From NCBI RefSeq assembly GCF_016741775.1, contig NZ_JAERRK010000008.1:62001-126000 (forward strand): a DNA stretch of 64,000 nt, in the 5' to 3' direction. Position numbers and translations under genes: made by a program. This DNA comes from Streptomyces actinomycinicus. GTDB taxonomy: Bacteria; Actinomycetota; Actinomycetes; Streptomycetales; Streptomycetaceae. The notes under the pieces were generated by a model, which had not been told where the DNA came from, ran no database searches, and worked only from the letters and a program-made list of their open reading frames with translations. Within the stretch, counting starts at the first letter, position 1. The number at the start of each line of letters is the position of its first letter. Below are positions 14,113 through 21,403 of the stretch, piece after piece.

Positions 14113-16245
14113 TCAGGCGGCCCGCTCCTCCTCCACGTCCTCGGTGAGCGGCACCTGCGGTCCGTCCAGCTCGCCGAGCCAGCGCCGCAGTACGCCGTGG
14201 ACCTGCTCGGCCCCGGTCAGCCGCTCCCCGTCCCCGGCCGGCGCGGACAGGTCCAGCGGGGAGAGCAGGAAGGGACGGGACTGTGGGCCGCCGAGGCCGC
14301 CGTGCGAACCGATCTGCTCCTCGAACGCGAGGACTTCGCCGTCGGCGGGGTCGAGGGCGGAGTTCACCATGATGTCGGCGGTGTGCGGGAAGGAGTGGGT
14401 GCGGCGGACGGCGTCGGCGGCGCCGGGGCCGAAGTGCGCCAGCGGGCCGGGTCCGTCGTCGAGCCGGGCGAGCGGGACCTCGGCGCCGCCCGCCCCCAGC
14501 ACCACGCCGTCGTGCTTCTCGCTGCGCACCAGCAGGAAGCCTATGCCGGGGTGGCTGGCGAGGGTGGTGAGCAGGGCGGGGTGGCGGGCGTCGATCTCCT
14601 CCTTGGTCATGCGGTGCGGGACGTCCGGGAAGGAGACCAGGCCGAGGTTGCCGGAGGCCAGCACGATCGGCTCGGAACGGCGGGAGGGGCGGTGGTGCTC
14701 GCCCTTCTCCTCCACGGGCCGGCGCAGGGCGGCGCGGACGGCGGCGCGGGCCTCGGCGCCGCTGCGCGTGCGTTCGGCCCGGCGCGGCACGTGCAGTCCG
14801 CAGCCGGCCCGGACGAGGTCGCCGAGGGTGAGCCCGTAGCGGGCGCGGAAGGTTTCGCCGCAGCTCTGTCCGTGGTCGGAGAGGACGACGAGCCGGTAGG
14901 GCCGGGGGGCGTGTTCGGCGACGCGTTCGAGGAGGGCGAGGGACCGGTCGAGGCGCTGCAGGACCTTCTCGGCGTCCCGGCTGCGGGGGCCGGAGTGATG
15001 GGCGACCTCGTCGTAGGCGACGAGGTCGGCGTAGACGGCGGTGCGGCCGGCGAGCATGTCGCCCATGACCGCGGCGACGACGACGTCCCGTTCGACGACG
15101 GTGGCGAAGGCGCGGACGAACGGGTACAGGCCGCCCCGGGCGACCCGCGGGCGCTGCTTGCGCAGGCGGGCCCGGGTGGACTCGCCGATCTCGCGGGCCA
15201 CCTCGGCGATGAAGGACAGGGCGGTGCGGACGGCGCCCGCGGGGTCGGAGAAGTAGGCGAAGTAGCCGGCGCGGGAACGGTTCTCCCGGCCGCGGCGGCG
15301 CGTGGCGATCGACAGCACGAGGGCCTGTTCGCCGGCGCCGCCGCTGAAGAGGTTGCCGCGGCTGGCGCCGTCCACCGCGAGGAGCCCGTCGTCACCGGTG
15401 CGCAGCACGGCGCGGCGCTGGAGTTCGGCGGCGCTGGTCGGCCGGTTGCTCACCATCACCTCGCCCCGGTCCTTCTCGTACCAGCGGAAGGCCGGCACGT
15501 CGAAGGTGCTGCCGTGCAGGATGCCGAGCTGGCTGGCGCCGGTCTGGCTGGACCAGTCCGTGTGCCAGGGATCGAGGCGGTGGGTGGGCCGGTGGGCGGG
15601 TCCTCCGGTGCGGCGCACGCCGTGGTCCGGCGGCGGTGTGCCGTCACCGGTGGACAGCCAGCGGGCGACCGTCGGCATCAGGCCCTTGGCGACGGCGTCC
15701 GTGAGGACGTCGTGGCCGACGCCGTCGAGCTGGACGCAGACCAGGCCTGGCGCGGTGGGGCAGGGCGGCTGGGCCCGGCGGCTGCGCGTGGCCAGGCGGT
15801 GCAGGCGGCGCCGGTACGTCTCGTCGTCCCGGACGGTGAGGGCCGCGCCGGTGGCGGAGGCGACGGCGGACATCACGGCCGCCACGATGACGGCGGTCTC
15901 GGGCGCGGCCTCGCCCCGCCCGGAGGGGTTGAGGCGCAGCGCGAGCAGCAGCAGGGAGCCGTTCAGGAAGAAGACCAGCAGGCCGAGGACGAAGGCGGGG
16001 ACGAGCAGCAACAGCCGTACCAGGAGCGGCCAGACCACGGCCGAGAGCACACCGAAGGCGCCGGCGCCGCAGGCGGCGGTCACGGCGATGCGGGTGGCGC
16101 TGTCACCGTCGGCGGACTGGAGCTGGAAGTCCGGCAGGAGGGCGGCCAGGGCCAGCATGGTGACGGTGGACACCGCCCATACGGCGGTGCTCCGCCCGAC
16201 CTGACTGGCGATCCGCCGCCACCGCACCCCTCGCACGCCCCGCAC
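14113..16245 (-). CDS. Holin-like membrane domain fused to alkaline-phosphatase-superfamily phosphodiesterase
   Basis: The 710-residue protein begins with about four hydrophobic helices (residues 20-135) resembling 4-TM phage-holin-family proteins. An alkaline phosphatase/nucleotide pyrophosphatase fold follows (about 165-690). Visible family features are VCVQLDGVGHDVL with MPTVARWL, the NRPTSAAELQ loop, DLVAYDEVAHHSGP and LVVLSDHGQS, the last two supplying the metal ligands Asp and His. The catalytic domain therefore probably faces one side of the membrane and hydrolyses a phosphodiester or phosphomonoester. The GTG at 16245 is uncertain, since several GTG codons follow within 30 bp and none has a clear ribosome site. 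The substrate is unknown. Confidence 0.82.
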   Translation of the reverse strand: MRGVRGVRWRRIASQVGRSTAVWAVSTVTMLALAALLPDFQLQSADGDSATRIAVTAACGAGAFGVLSAVVWPLLVRLLLLVPAFVLGLLVFFLNGSLLLLALRLNPSGRGEAAPETAVIVAAVMSAVASATGAALTVRDDETYRRRLHRLATRSRRAQPPCPTAPGLVCVQLDGVGHDVLTDAVAKGLMPTVARWLSTGDGTPPPDHGVRRTGGPAHRPTHRLDPWHTDWSSQTGASQLGILHGSTFDVPAFRWYEKDRGEVMVSNRPTSAAELQRRAVLRTGDDGLLAVDGASRGNLFSGGAGEQALVLSIATRRRGRENRSRAGYFAYFSDPAGAVRTALSFIAEVAREIGESTRARLRKQRPRVARGGLYPFVRAFATVVERDVVVAAVMGDMLAGRTAVYADLVAYDEVAHHSGPRSRDAEKVLQRLDRSLALLERVAEHAPRPYRLVVLSDHGQSCGETFRARYGLTLGDLVRAGCGLHVPRRAERTRSGAEARAAVRAALRRPVEEKGEHHRPSRRSEPIVLASGNLGLVSFPDVPHRMTKEEIDARHPALLTTLASHPGIGFLLVRSEKHDGVVLGAGGAEVPLARLDDGPGPLAHFGPGAADAVRRTHSFPHTADIMVNSALDPADGEVLAFEEQIGSHGGLGGPQSRPFLLSPLDLSAPAGDGERLTGAEQVHGVLRRWLGELDGPQVPLTEDVEEERAA

Positions 16246-16365
16246 ACCTCACGTCCCGCCGCTCCCCCGCCCCGCGGGCGGGGACGCCCCTGTCGTCGCC
16301 CGCCGGCCGGGCCCGGCTCCACCTTGTCACACCGGGCCGCGGCCGCCCGGGCGGGCCGGGGGGCG

Positions 16366-16797
16366 TCAGCGGCCGTCGTACCCGGCCGTCGGCATCGACA
16401 GCCGCCGGTGCACCCGGGCCTTCATCTGTGCGTCGTACGACGGTTCGGCCCGCCCCACCGTCTCCACGCGCACGCCCCGGCGGGCGCACTCGTCGGTGAA
16501 CTCCTCCACCGAGGACACGGCCCGGCGCAGCACCCGGAGGCTGGGGGCGACGAACACGTCCACCCCCGGCCGGACGCCGTCCCACAGCGCGCAATGGTCG
16601 AAACGGAGCCCGCCGACGAGGAGTTCCCGGGCGACCACGTAGCCGCGCTCGGCCGCCCAGCGGGCGCACATCGCGTGCTGGCTGCGCGAGTCCACCAGGA
16701 AGGGGTCGGCCTCCAGCTCCTCCAGTGGTGTCAGGCTCGCGATGGCGGTGACCCGCACCGGCATGAGCGCGCCGGAGGCACCCCGCAGCTGTCCCAT
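16366..16797 (-). CDS. Small protein with degenerate serine-resolvase-like fold
   Basis: The 143-residue protein resembles the N-terminal catalytic domain of serine recombinases. It has SRSQHAMCARWAAERGYVVARELLVGG, then VDVFVAPSLRVLRRAVSSVEEFTDECARRGVRVETV, which parallels the dimer-core strand and the S-L-x-R-L-x-R loop. The conserved catalytic N-terminal motif (Y-x-R-V-S) is not recognisable and no DNA-binding domain follows, so recombination activity is unlikely. The ATG at 16797 follows an A-poor but G-rich leader. It is divergent from the metallo-hydrolase at 16882. Its role is unknown; it may be a structural or regulatory relative. Confidence 0.6.
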   Translation of the reverse strand: MGQLRGASGALMPVRVTAIASLTPLEELEADPFLVDSRSQHAMCARWAAERGYVVARELLVGGLRFDHCALWDGVRPGVDVFVAPSLRVLRRAVSSVEEFTDECARRGVRVETVGRAEPSYDAQMKARVHRRLSMPTAGYDGR

Positions 16798-16881
16798 GGC
16801 GTCCCCCTCACCTCCGGGTTTCGCCGCCGACCCTACTCCTGCCCGTAGGCTTCGGGGAGTCGCGTGAAGGAGGCGAAAGAG

Positions 16882-17655
16882 GTGCCGGTGGAGATCACCT
16901 GGTGGGGCCACGCAACCTGCACGGTGGAGGATGCGAACACACGGGTGCTCACCGATCCTCTGTTCGCCCGCCGGCTGGCCCATCTGCGCCGCCGCCGGGG
17001 CGCCGTGCCGCCCGCCGAGGCCCGGCGCGCGGACGTGGCCCTCGTCTCCCACTTGCACGCCGACCACCTGCACCTGCCCTCGCTCGCCCGCCTCGGCCCC
17101 GGCACGCGCCTGCTCGTGCCCCGGGGCGCACCACGGGCGGTACCGGGCGTGCGCCGGCTGCGGCACCTGCGCATCACCGAGGTGGTCCCCGGGGACGAGG
17201 TGCGGATAGGCGAGCTGCTGGTGCGGGTGGTGCCGGCGCGGCACGACGGGCGCCGGCTGCCGGTGGGCCCGCAGCGGACCCCCGCGCTGGGCTACGTCGT
17301 CGAGGGCGAGGCACGCACCTACTTCGCCGGGGACACCGGCCTGTTCGACGCGATGGCCGAGCGGGTCGGGGCGGTGGACGTGGCGCTGCTGCCGGTGGGC
17401 GGGTGGGGCCCGTACCTCGGGGAGGGTCACCTGGACGCCGGACGGGCGGCGCAGGCGCTGGCCCGGCTGGCGCCGCGGGCCGCGGTGCCGGTGCACTACG
17501 GCACGTACTGGCCGCTCGGCATGGATGCGGTGCGCCCGCACGAGTTCCATGCGCCGGGCGACGAGTTCGTGCGGCTGGCGGCGGCGGCCGCGCCGGGGGT
17601 GGCGGTGCACAAGCTCGGGCACGGCGAGAGCGTGCGGCTGGAGGTCGCCCGGTGA
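16882..17655 (+). CDS. UlaG-like metallo-beta-lactamase-fold hydrolase
   Basis: The 257-residue protein has the metal site HLHADH at residues 57-62, a further site in FAGDTGLFDAM, and the late His in VPVHYGTYWP, so it should bind two metals. It opens directly with the fold's first strand (ITWWGHATCTVEDANTRVLTDP), typical of UlaG-like hydrolases. The GTG at 16882 is preferred because AAGGAGG lies 8 bp before it; a GTG at 16864 is also in frame. Its stop overlaps the DedA gene by 4 bp, suggesting a joint membrane-associated task. The substrate is unknown. Confidence 0.85.
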   Translation: MPVEITWWGHATCTVEDANTRVLTDPLFARRLAHLRRRRGAVPPAEARRADVALVSHLHADHLHLPSLARLGPGTRLLVPRGAPRAVPGVRRLRHLRITEVVPGDEVRIGELLVRVVPARHDGRRLPVGPQRTPALGYVVEGEARTYFAGDTGLFDAMAERVGAVDVALLPVGGWGPYLGEGHLDAGRAAQALARLAPRAAVPVHYGTYWPLGMDAVRPHEFHAPGDEFVRLAAAAAPGVAVHKLGHGESVRLEVAR

Positions 17656-18284
17656 GGTGGCCGGCCGCCGTGGTGGCGCTCGCCGCCGCTTCGACGTCGG
17701 CCGTGCCGCCGGAGTCGACGCAGCGGGCGCTCGGCTACCCGTCGTTGTTCCTGCTGGTGCTGATCGGGGCGCTGGTGCCCGTGGTGCCGACCGGGGCGCT
17801 GGTGAGTTCGGCCGCGGTGGTGGCGTTCCATCAGACGGCGCCGTTCTCGCTGGCGCTGGTGTTCGTGACGGCGTCGCTGGCCGCGTTCCTGGGGGATGCG
17901 GCGCTGTACTGGCTGGGGCGGCGCGGCTTGCGGTCGAAGAACGGCTCGCGGTGGCTGGAGGCGATCCGCTCCCGGGCGCCGGAGGAACGCCTGGCGCAGG
18001 CGCGGGAGAAGCTGGCCGGGCACGGGGTCGCGGTGCTGGTGCTGTCCCGGCTGGTCCCCGCGGGGCGCATACCGGTGATGCTGGCCTGCCTGATGGCCGA
18101 ATGGCCGCTGCGCAGGTTCGCCCGGGGGAACGTGGCCGCCTGTCTGGCGTGGGCGGTCACGTATCAAGTGATCGGGATCCTGGGGGGCTCGCTGTTCCCG
18201 GAGCCGTGGGAGGGGGTCGTGGTGGCGGTCGCACTGACGGTGGTGGTCAGCGCGGTTCCGGGCGCGGTCAGGCGCCTGCGGTAG
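17652..18284 (+). CDS. DedA/VTT-domain membrane protein
   Basis: The 210-residue product has several hydrophobic helices and the DedA pattern: FLGDAALYWLGRRG with an acidic residue in the re-entrant region and VLVLSRLVPAGRIPVMLACLMAEWPLRRFARGNVAACLAWA with the conserved Arg residues. DedA proteins act as lipid scramblases or flippases, for example for undecaprenyl phosphate. Translation is coupled to the metallo-hydrolase by a GTGA overlap. The first 15 residues are hydrophobic and may be a signal-like helix. A 40-bp tandem repeat block follows downstream. Confidence 0.85.
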   Translation: MRWPAAVVALAAASTSAVPPESTQRALGYPSLFLLVLIGALVPVVPTGALVSSAAVVAFHQTAPFSLALVFVTASLAAFLGDAALYWLGRRGLRSKNGSRWLEAIRSRAPEERLAQAREKLAGHGVAVLVLSRLVPAGRIPVMLACLMAEWPLRRFARGNVAACLAWAVTYQVIGILGGSLFPEPWEGVVVAVALTVVVSAVPGAVRRLR

Positions 18285-18324
18285 CGGGACCCCCGGGACG
18301 GTGGTGCGCGGGCCGGGGCGCAGG

Positions 18325-18503
18325 GTGCGGTCGCTCGCCGTGTCGTGCCGCCGTTCGCCGCGTGGTGCGGTCACTCGCCGCGTCGTCCCGCCGTTCACCG
18401 CGTGATGCGGTCACTCGCCAGTCGTGTCGCCGTTCACCGCGTGGTCCGGTCACTCGCCGCGTCGTGCGCCGCTCGTGGTGTGGTGCGGTCGCTCGCCTCC
18501 CTG
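18325..18503. repeat. About 4.5 imperfect 40-bp tandem repeats
   Basis: Units begin at 18325, 18365, 18405, 18444 and 18483 with variants of GTGCGGTCACTCGCCGCGTC. The period is 40, 40, 39 and 39 bp, and the last unit is partial. The block fills the gap between the DedA gene and the next gene on the other strand. There are no unique spacers, so it is a minisatellite, not a CRISPR array. Confidence 0.85.
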
Positions 18504-18513
18504 GTGGGGCGTC

Positions 18514-19662
18514 TCAGTCGAGCACCCTCGATCCGCCGATCGGAAGGTCCCACAGGTCCTCCCGTGCGAGGCCCGCCTTCTCCCAGGCCGCCGCGGCGCG
18601 CGTGAGGGGCTCCAGGACCGGCTCGGCGGAGAGGACGAAAGTGCCCCAGTGCATGGGGGCCATGCGGCGGGCGCCCAGGTCCATGGTGGCCCGGACCGCC
18701 TCCTCGGGGTCGCAGTGGACGTCGCGGAGCCACCAGCGCGGATCGTAGGCGCCGATGGGCATCAGGGCGAGGTCGATGCCGGGGTGGCGGCGGCCGATGC
18801 GGGAGAACCAGTGGCCGTAGCCGCTGTCACCGGCGAAGTAGAGCCGCTTCCCGTCGGCGGCGGTGATCACCCAGCCGCCCCAGAGGCTGTGGCACGTGTC
18901 GGTGAGGGTGCGCTTGGACCAGTGGTGGGCCGGCACGAAGTCGAAGCGGACACCGGACAGTTCGGCACCCTCCCACCAGTCCAGCTCGGTGACGCAGGTG
19001 AACCGGCGCCGGCGGAACCAGCGGCCGAGGCCGGCCGGCGCGAACACCGGCGTCTCGCGCGGGAGTCGGCGCAGGGTGGGGGCGTCCAGGTGGTCGTAGT
19101 GGTTGTGGCTGATGACGACGGCGTCGACACGGGGCAGGGTGTCCCAGGGCACGCCGACGGGGGTGATGCGGGCCGGGGTGCCGAGGATGCGGCGGGACCA
19201 CACCGGGTCCGTGAGCACCGTGAGTCCGCCGATGCGGACGATCCAGCTGGCGTGTCCCGCCCAGGTGACGGCGAGGGTGCGGGTGCCGGCGCGGGGCAGC
19301 GGGGCCGGTGCGTACGGAAGCCTGGGGATGCCGGCGAGGCCGTCCGCGCCGGGGCGGACGGCTCCTTCGCGGGCGAAGCGGGCGAGGGCCTTGAGGCCGG
19401 GCAGGGGCGCGGTGAGCCGGTCGTGGAAGGTCCGGGGCCACACCCGGAGTTCGCCCAGCGGGCGGGGCTCGGCCAGCGGCGGAGAAGGGGGCCCGAGGGC
19501 GGTCCGCACGGCGGGCTCGCCGGCTGTCGCGGTCGTGGAGACTGGCTCGCCGGCTGCGGTGGTCGTCGGGACGGGCTCGTCGGCTGTCGCGGTCGTCGGG
19601 ACGGGCTCGCCGGCTGCGGTGGCCGTCGAAGTGGGGCCGGGCTCATGCGTCTGCTGCGTCAT
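18514..19662 (-). CDS. Metallo-beta-lactamase-fold hydrolase, NAPE-PLD-like, with N-terminal repeat
   Basis: The 382-residue protein has the metal motif SHNHYDHLD, then FVPAHHWSKRTLTDTCHSLWGGWVI, YFAGDSGYG and MAPMHWGTF, the signature order of N-acyl-phosphatidylethanolamine phospholipase D-like hydrolases. The region before the domain (about residues 10-55) is a low-complexity segment of four 10-residue units around A-G-E-P-V. The ATG at 19662 is chosen because GGGAG lies just upstream; an ATG five codons earlier is also possible. The start overlaps the stop of the aminotransferase-fold gene by 4 bp, so the two proteins are probably made together. The substrate may be a phospholipid or N-acyl compound; this is inference. 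Confidence 0.85.
   Translation of the reverse strand: MTQQTHEPGPTSTATAAGEPVPTTATADEPVPTTTAAGEPVSTTATAGEPAVRTALGPPSPPLAEPRPLGELRVWPRTFHDRLTAPLPGLKALARFAREGAVRPGADGLAGIPRLPYAPAPLPRAGTRTLAVTWAGHASWIVRIGGLTVLTDPVWSRRILGTPARITPVGVPWDTLPRVDAVVISHNHYDHLDAPTLRRLPRETPVFAPAGLGRWFRRRRFTCVTELDWWEGAELSGVRFDFVPAHHWSKRTLTDTCHSLWGGWVITAADGKRLYFAGDSGYGHWFSRIGRRHPGIDLALMPIGAYDPRWWLRDVHCDPEEAVRATMDLGARRMAPMHWGTFVLSAEPVLEPLTRAAAAWEKAGLAREDLWDLPIGGSRVLD
19514..19633. repeat. Four tandem 30-bp repeats in the N-terminus of the NAPE-PLD-like gene
   Basis: Units start at 19514, 19544, 19574 and 19604 with variants of GGCTCGCCGGCTG. The exact 30-bp period keeps the frame and encodes a 10-residue Ala/Thr/Glu/Pro repeat. 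Confidence 0.9.
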
Positions 19663-20918
19663 CGAGGAGGCTCCCATCGCTGAGCGTCGTCGCGGAGGCC
19701 GTCGAAGGCCGACCTCAAGGAGATCAACGCCCGTTGCAGGTGTGGCAGTTCCAACGGTGCGGGTGACATGAGGCATTCCGTGCGCTCCTCGTCCGTGCCG
19801 CCCAGCAGGGGCCCGGTGGCGAGCCGTACGCGCAGCGCCTGGAGGTCGTCGCCGAAGCGGTGGCCGCCGGGCGCGGGCATGCCGAGCCGCGCGGTGAGGA
19901 GGTCCTCCAGTTCCTGTGCGTCGCCCGCGCCCTGCGCGGCGAGGGGTTCGCGCAGCGGGCCGAGGTCGGCGTACAGGTGACGGCCGGCCTGCGGCGGCCG
20001 GGCGAGCGCCCCGGCGGCGACGACCGCGGCGTGCACGGCCGCGGCCACGCGCGCGTGCAGCCGTACGGTGGCCTCGCGGCGCTCGGTGACGGGCGGGGGC
20101 TCGTCGAGGGCGTACCCGGCGGCCGCGGCGACCGGTACGGCGATGGCGGCGCCGAGTGCGGTCAGGATGTCGAGCACACGCGCGTGGAGGTGCCGTCCGG
20201 CACCGGTGGCGGGGAAACGGGCGACGGCGGCGGGCCAGCCCGGGGGCAGCAGCGAGCCGGCCAGATCGGTGACGACGGTGACCTGCTCGGGCTGCATCTC
20301 GGCGGGGCTGAGCAGCACGGTCTCGTGCGGGTCGTGCAGGGTGTCACGCCAGGTCTCGTCGCTGACCAGGTGCAGGCCTTCGGTCGCGGCGGCCTCAATG
20401 GTCTCGTGCAGCAGTTCGGGCGGGGAGACGGTGGCGGTGGGGTCGTCGGCCACGGACAGCACCAGGAGCCGGGGGTCACCGCCCTCGGCACGGACCCGGC
20501 GCACGGTCTCCAGCAGGGCGTACGGATCGGGGACGCCGCCGCTCTCGGCGGGCGTCGGCACATGGAAGACGGGCCGGCCGAGGAGGCGGGCGTACGGTGC
20601 CCACCAGGCGGCGCAGGGGCGGGGCACGAGGACGTCGGCGCCGTCGCCGGCGAGCGCGGCGGTCAGCGCCAGCAGCAGCGCGGGCGCACCGGGTCCGGCG
20701 ACGACCTGGTCGGGGACGCTGGGCAGGCCCCGCCGGGTCCAGTAACCGCAGGCCGCCTCCAGCAGGGCGGGAGCGCCGCCGATGGGCTGGGCGTCGGCCC
20801 GGCCCGCCGCGGCGGCGATCACGGCGGACAGCTCGGGGAGGACGGGCAGGCCGTCGCCGGGGAGGTGCGGGCCGTAGCGGACCGGGCCGTGGCCTTCACC
20901 GGGGTCCGTCCGCCGCAT
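19659..20918 (-). CDS. Aminotransferase class I/II-fold protein without any lysine
   Basis: The 419-residue protein has the fold-type I pattern: YGPHLPGDGLPVLPELSAVIAAAAGRADAQPIGGAPALLEAACGYWTRRG, then VVAGPGAPALLLALTAAL (cofactor loop), PRPCAAWW and LHLVSDETWRDTL with the cofactor Asp. Where active members have S-x-S-K, this one reads VTDLAGSLLPPGWP, and the whole protein contains no Lys. It therefore cannot form the usual Schiff base with pyridoxal phosphate. It is coupled by a 4-bp overlap to the metallo-hydrolase at 19662. Plausible roles are a cofactor-binding regulator, a scaffold, or a non-aldimine enzyme. Confidence 0.82.
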   Translation of the reverse strand: MRRTDPGEGHGPVRYGPHLPGDGLPVLPELSAVIAAAAGRADAQPIGGAPALLEAACGYWTRRGLPSVPDQVVAGPGAPALLLALTAALAGDGADVLVPRPCAAWWAPYARLLGRPVFHVPTPAESGGVPDPYALLETVRRVRAEGGDPRLLVLSVADDPTATVSPPELLHETIEAAATEGLHLVSDETWRDTLHDPHETVLLSPAEMQPEQVTVVTDLAGSLLPPGWPAAVARFPATGAGRHLHARVLDILTALGAAIAVPVAAAAGYALDEPPPVTERREATVRLHARVAAAVHAAVVAAGALARPPQAGRHLYADLGPLREPLAAQGAGDAQELEDLLTARLGMPAPGGHRFGDDLQALRVRLATGPLLGGTDEERTECLMSPAPLELPHLQRALISLRSAFDGLRDDAQRWEPPR

Positions 20919-21403
20919 GTCCGCCTCCGCCCAGTCCGTGGTGCCGTCGTGACGTCGTGCCGCCCGGTCGGGGCCGTACCTGTCTCACGGGCGCGGGCCG
21001 CTGTGCGCCGCCGTGCCGCGGGTGCGGCGTGCCGTGCGCCCCTGAAGGTGTCAGGGCCCGCGAGGCGTCCCGACCGAGGTGCTCCCTCTGTCGTCTGCCG
21101 TGTGCCTGTCGTGTGCCGGATGCCTGTCGTGTGCCGGATGCCGTTCGTATTCCGAGTGCCGTTTGCCGTGCGACTGCCGTCTGCGTCTGTGCGTCTGTGC
21201 GTCTGCTGCGTCTGTGCGTCTGCTGCGTCTGTGCGTCTGCGGTACGTGGCCGGTCGTGCGTCCTCGGTCGTGCGTCGCGCTCGTCGGGTGGTGCCGGTGC
21301 CGCTCGTACGGTGGCCGGTCACGCAGTGGTGCGTGCGGGTTGTGCTCGGGAGGGTGTGTACCCGCCGGGCGGCCCTCCATGGGGGTCGCCGACGTTGTGC
21401 GGA
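20919..21403. other. Long intergenic region with low-complexity repeats
   Basis: No convincing gene is present in these 485 bp. The short open frames are rich in Arg, Thr or Cys and lack ribosome sites. The region holds the tandem repeats at 21103-21240 and should contain the promoter of the aminotransferase-fold gene, which reads leftward from 20918. I see no clear terminator. Confidence 0.7.
21103..21240. repeat. Short tandem repeats in the gap upstream of the aminotransferase-fold gene
   Basis: An exact 18-bp unit (TGCCTGTCGTGTGCCGGA) occurs twice in tandem at 21103-21120 and 21121-21138. At 21181-21240 a run of GCGTCTG and CTGCGTCTGT units forms a second, pyrimidine-rich array on the plus strand. 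Confidence 0.85.

Noticed and set aside
12676-16848. A 1390-codon open frame on the plus strand opposite the ATPase, VWA and phosphatase genes
   Set aside because: Antisense to several recognised proteins, with low-complexity Gly/Val/Ala composition and no domain.
16902-18284. A single long fusion protein in the frame of the DedA gene
   Set aside because: The first 250 codons are antiphase to the metallo-hydrolase and low complexity; the DedA homology starts at the GTG at 17652.
18325-18503. Possible CRISPR-like array
   Set aside because: The units are head-to-tail without unique spacers and no cas genes are present; it is a minisatellite.
20819-21322. A 167-codon open frame in the repeat-rich gap on the minus strand
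   Set aside because: Its Thr/Arg/Gly repeats come from the DNA repeats, and it partly overlaps the aminotransferase-fold gene in another frame.
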